NCBI RefSeq assembly: GCF_000004195.4
Contig: NC_030678.2
Span: forward strand, 30,170,201-30,234,200
DNA from: Xenopus tropicalis
Lineage: Eukaryota; Chordata; Amphibia; Anura; Pipidae
Length of the DNA: 64,000 bases
Reading direction: 5' to 3'
Shown here one piece after another: positions 60,030-64,000 of the stretch. The position numbers and the translations under genes are program-made. Each line of letters opens with the position of its first letter. The stretch's first letter is position 1. Below the pieces are notes generated by a model. It did not search any database. It was not told the origin of the DNA and saw only the letters and a program-made list of their open reading frames with translations.

Positions 60030-60140
60030 AACAGGAGCTTAGTGATGTCATTTGTGTTGCTGAGTCACCATTTTTAATTTGATGGACTTTGGCCTTTTTT
60101 TAACCCAAATTAACGATGTAACTATGTAAATTAAACACTG
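60030..60140 (+). repeat. LINE-like 3' tail
   Basis: 'gatggactttggcctttttt' followed by 'taacccaaattaacgatg' and 'taactatgtaaat' matches the 3' end I associate with CR1/L2-type LINEs in amphibians and fish. It may belong with the degraded fragment at 58080-58320, separated by the MITE at 58866-59740; that link is inference. Confidence 0.5.
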
Positions 60141-60916
60141 TAAATACAGTTTATGTGCTGTAATCGCTGTATATCACAAGTCAGAGGTTCCCAAACTGGA
60201 ATATGGAAACACAAAGTAGCGGCTGGGGGAGCTCTGACCTGATGACAAATTGGGGTCCGATTTGGTGGCAAATCACTCCCCTCTGCTGTCTCTCTCTTCC
60301 TAAAGGTTGCTTGGTAGAGATCTGAGTGAGCAGCTATTTGCTGTCTTATATAATTTAGAAACTGTGACAGGATAACTTATTCAACAATATTTTCCATGTG
60401 TATATGCAGGGGGTGGGACCTTAACAAATTTTGGACCACAAAGAGGTTCTTGTACGCCAAAAGTTTAAAAATCACTATCATAAGTATAGGTGACTCCATC
60501 TGCAGTTTTGCAATACAGATTCAGCCTTACTGTGTAGAATGTTGGTGGTAAAAGAATTAGACTTGTATGTATAACTATAACTCTGTGAAAGCATCACTAC
60601 TACTGTAAAACACAAAAAATCATGTATTATACTGGTTATTACCATTTTAATTGTTTCCAAGTGCTCAGTAAGAGCCTTTAAAAACCTGTTTCAAACAGTT
60701 CAGTATCTCTATCAAGAGCATTTGAAGTTATTTAAATTTCCTATCTCCATTCATTCCCCTAGGCACTGGGGGACAGATATATTAACTTGCACTCTGCAAT
60801 ATTAACCTTTTACTGCTGAGACTAACTGCTCGACCAGACATCTGGGTTGTGCAGGGTTGGTAATATAGGTGTGTTGGCCCAGGCAGTGAAGGAATTCTGG
60901 GGCCCAGTAGAAAAAC

Positions 60917-61060
60917 AGGTATGGTATCCTTTATCCAGAAACCTGCTATCTAGAAAGGAAGACTCCGCTATGGAATGCATTTTAAGTAAATACTTCCATT
61001 CCTTTTTCTCTGTAATAATAAAACAGCGCCATGTACTAGGCTACATGAGTCCATATTAGT
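60917..61060. mobile_element. MITE, 'ccatacctgta' family, 5' portion
   Basis: 'acaggtatggtatcctttat' is the family terminus, followed by a second inner 'ccagaaacctgctatctaga' and 'taataaaacagcgccatgta'. The right end is missing. Confidence 0.7.
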
Positions 61061-61677
61061 GGCAAAACTGTCCTACTAGATTTATTTAATGTTTAGGGAA
61101 TCAGACTTTATCAAATTTGCTATAAATGCCTCTCACTTCAGCAGTTTATTTAAGGTGTGACCTTGTTTACCAACTGTTTCCATAAGGAGACAGTGGGGAG
61201 GGACTGTCCCATCCAGGTTAAGGCACTGTCCCTTTTGGCCCAAAAAAACGAAGCTATCGATATCTAATTCTAGCATATATACTTGGTATGAGGTCCTCTA
61301 TTATACCAAGCAAACAAGGGAAGGGTGTGAGGATCTATGTGAAGTCAAGATACTCAGCTAGAGTTTTTATCATTTTAGCCCAGTATCTGTTAGTGGTTGG
61401 CGGGCAGCACCAAATGCAGCACTTTACATGCTGTATCATGGGCAGAGGTTGTCAGCCCTCCTACCCAGGGTGTATAGCCTCATTGGGGTTATGTATAATT
61501 GATGAAGTATTTTTTATTGAATCAGTCTGTCCCTAGTGAAGTCAAAAGATTGTAACAATTGTCAGGGAAGTTGGTAAGCCATTGGTTTTAACCAGTTTTT
61601 TTAAAGGCTTGGGTTCAGCTGTGATACTAATTTGGTAGAGCTGGGAGAATGTAAGGCTGATTTCATGGGAGGGACGT

Positions 61678-61759
61678 AAGGCTGATGCCACACTCGGCGT
61701 AGGGCTGATTTTTCCGCTTGCCGAAAATTTCAGCCCTACGCCTCATGTGGCATTAGCCT
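61678..61759. mobile_element. Small foldback related to 21994-22301
   Basis: 'aaggctgatgccacactcgg' against 'atgtggcattagcct', with 'cgtagggctgatttttccgc' against 'gaaaatttcagccctacg'. These are the terminal segments of the longer element joined directly, so it is a deletion derivative or a shorter ancestor. Confidence 0.87.
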
Positions 61760-62302
61760 AAGACTTGGAAAGAACTGTGCTTTGAGGGTATGTCTGAGCC
61801 GAGATACGTGTAGAAGGCGGTTGTCTGGTTTAGCATCTCTGTGATAACTACTACTAGATGTAGGGAAAGAGGAGGTAATGAGGAGATCCCATAGGCACCT
61901 AATCCCTTGTAAGGGCCGGAATGGGAAATCTTGTAGGTAGGGAGAATGAAAAATAGCGGTAGGTGGGAATTGCCCCAAAAGAGGAGATGGAAGCAGAGCT
62001 GTAGTTTTGATAAGTTTTAGGTTTCATGCCTGATATGTAATGAGAAGGGTAGTTGGGAGATTACCAATATCTGCAGCATGTCAGTACGGGAGATGGGAGT
62101 TTGGTGCAAAGTATTTCTGTTGTATGGGCCAGGGCAGAGACACTACGCACTGTAATACAGCTGGGAGGCTACAGTAGGTAATACATGTGTAAGTTGGGGA
62201 GCCCTAGCCCACCTGTAACGTATATGTGTCTGTTAGCTTCTCATGAATTTATTGTTCCATAAAAGGAAATGAGAAAAGGACTAAGTGCTTTGTTGAGACA
62301 AA

Positions 62303-62825
62303 TTAAAGGAGACATATCCTATAAAAATTAACAATGTGCCAGGGAATTATACTCCTCTAGATATAGAAGGATTGTGCTAAAAAATGTTGTGTTTCTGACT
62401 GTTTTATTGAGAAATTCCCCCAAATCCCCACTAGCCCCGCCCATCTGTGCCACTTCCTGCTGGCTGAATTCTCTGGATGAGCTGGGGGGCCGGCGGCCCT
62501 CCGTACCCTGCACTGTAGGATAGGAACCAATCAGCAGCTAGGCTGACCTGATAGGGAACTGAAGCCTGGCTGTGCTTGTAGGAGTGCAGGGCTGTGATTG
62601 GCTCTCCCCCTCCTACTGTGCTTCTGGCAGGGACCGTTAGGACACGCCCACTCTCCATTTCAAACTGGGACAGAGAAGTGAGAGGATCTATAGGGAGCTC
62701 CAATAAAGGGGCCATTGTTACAGATAGGATTTATTTTTAGCACAAAGTGAAACCAGCACCGTATATTATTCATAATTGCCTACAGGGTTAGGGGTTTTCC
62801 CATTTATCCAATATGTCTCCTTTAA
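62303..62825. mobile_element. TTAA-flanked MITE with GC-rich interior
   Basis: The termini 'aaaggagacatat' and 'atatgtctccttt' are exact complements and sit in TTAA on both sides (62303-62306 and 62822-62825). A TTAA duplication fits piggyBac-type insertion; the class is inference. The interior (62440-62660) holds 'aaccaatcag', 'tgattggct', 'ccccgccc' and 'acacgccca', i.e. CCAAT and GC-box-like sites. No transposase. Confidence 0.8.
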
Positions 62826-64000
62826 GTTGTAAAACAGGAATAGGAGTTTGATTGGATTTCCATACCATTCTGAATATATCAATACGCCCAGAGAGTAACT
62901 GGAAGTTAACTTCAATGGACTAAGTCGGTTGCCATTTTTGAATGACCTGAACTTGTCTGAACAATGAGCGAGTTGGAGGGGACACCTACCTGTGGCCCCA
63001 TAGCCAGCCCCTCATGGATTCAGTACTATCAGTGCATAATTCATGGGAGAAGCACAGGTATTTGCCCTCCATTCTGGAGTGTGGGGCACAAAGTGTGAGG
63101 CAGTAAATGAGCCCTTTTGTGTTAGAGATATATCTGTAACCCACTCAAACGGCCTCACATATATCCATACTGGGATTGTGCTGTGTAGGGGCCGATGCCA
63201 TTGGGATTCTTCTTCCAAATGATTCAACTGGCAAAAATCCCTCAGTGGCCCCAAATCATGAGCACTGTAGGACTCTCCATTGTGGTAGATGAAGGCCCAG
63301 GCTTAGAGCAGTTAGAATGGGATTGTTGGGTGAAAGATAACTATATTCTGCATATCTATATCCTGGGTATAAGCACGCCACATGTTGAACCACAAAGGGG
63401 GGTCTAAAACCAAAAATGACCTTTGAGGTGTCAATCCATTGCCATCTAACACAGTACTGATCCAATCCATTGCCATCTAACACAGTACTGATCCAATCCA
63501 TTGCCATCTAACACAGTACTGATCCAATCCATTGCCATCTAACACAGTACTGATCCAATCCATTGCCATCTAACACAGTACTGATCCAATCCTACGGTGT
63601 CTATCTAACTTGCAATCCATTCCTTCTGCTGTCTCTGTTAGTCCTCATTAATAAAAGCATATACTATATAATCAGTGTTTAATCTACACCCTAATTCTGT
63701 TACACTTGAATATGAACATGAATGAATATGTATAATCTCCAGGCAACATATAAATTCTCTTGTCGCCTGGTTTCCAGTTCATGTCCTAAATCAATCATCT
63801 CTATCTGTTTTTCTCAAACTGAGAGACTTGCTTTTAACCCTTTATGTTCCACCCCCAGGGGAAAAAATGTACTATACAGGGAAGAAAATTCTTCTTCTAC
63901 ATGGAAACTAGATTGTCTTTCATATTTCTAAGATATAACATTGTAATCCATGTATTCAGAATATAATATTTACTTTTTATTACTATTAATAAATATATAT
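62826..64000. other. Non-coding stretch
   Basis: Apart from the 31-bp tandem array at about 63430-63592, nothing is recognised. Short frames at 63012-63931 lack features. The final 100 bp are very AT-rich. Confidence 0.45.
63430..63592. repeat. 31-bp tandem repeat, about 5.2 copies
   Basis: The unit 'aatccattgccatctaacac' plus 'agtactgatcc' is repeated without visible divergence after the first partial copy. The high identity implies very recent expansion and likely length polymorphism. Confidence 0.95.

Larger units (their letters stand above)
59741..62302. other. Non-coding stretch with LINE tail and MITE pieces
   Basis: Holds a TA run (about 59951-59979), a LINE-like 3' tail (about 60030-60140), a 'ccatacctgta' MITE start (about 60917-61060) and the small foldback at 61678-61759. 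No exon supported. Confidence 0.5.

Noticed and set aside
1..64000. tRNA, 5S or snRNA genes
   Set aside because: I looked for tRNA B-box-like 'ggttcgaatcc' and similar internal promoter sequences and saw none. A covariance-model scan would be decisive.

Overview
This is vertebrate nuclear DNA, most likely from a clawed frog (Xenopus or a close pipid). The evidence is AT-rich sequence with small exons and GT-AG introns. It is also crowded with short inverted-repeat elements that I recognise as typical of Xenopus: one family with a paired 'gttgctaggg/ccctagcaacc' core and ends like 'aaaggggtggttc', and one with 'ggtatgggacctgttatcc' / 'ggatcccatacctgta' ends. There are no bacterial features, operons, CRISPR arrays or recognisable RNA genes. 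Nearly all short open frames are chance or repeat-derived.

One host gene is supported. On the minus strand, nine small exons between 39346 and 35366 join in a consistent phase over 194 codons, with a stop, a 3' UTR and a poly(A) signal near 34868. The 5' end was not found. The product is a charged, helical, coiled-coil protein with a basic C-terminal tail, and I could not assign it to a family.

The rest is mobile and repetitive DNA. 1.3-3.05 kb holds a perfect hairpin next to a 1.6-kb palindrome. 6.6-11.0 kb is a nested stack: a broken hAT transposase copy (minus strand), split by a non-autonomous hAT element with an exact 8-bp target duplication (7111-9308), which itself carries a MITE and a 13-bp minisatellite of about 55 copies. 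14951-16086 and 26618-28284 are two copies of one foldback element in opposite orientation, each filled with a 52-bp satellite (14 and about 24 copies). Other foldback MITEs, two hAT MITEs with exact 8-bp duplications (16467 and 46815), a MITE with an internal 113-bp tandem array (58.9-59.6 kb) and a TTAA-flanked element with a GC-rich interior (62303-62825) fill much of the remainder.

Between these lie long stretches with no gene I can support. A few AT-rich, non-repetitive blocks (for example 32.42-32.76 kb) look like candidates for conserved regulatory DNA, but that needs cross-species alignment. I see no clear new multi-gene system. The most notable structures are the nested hAT composite and the paired satellite-bearing foldbacks.
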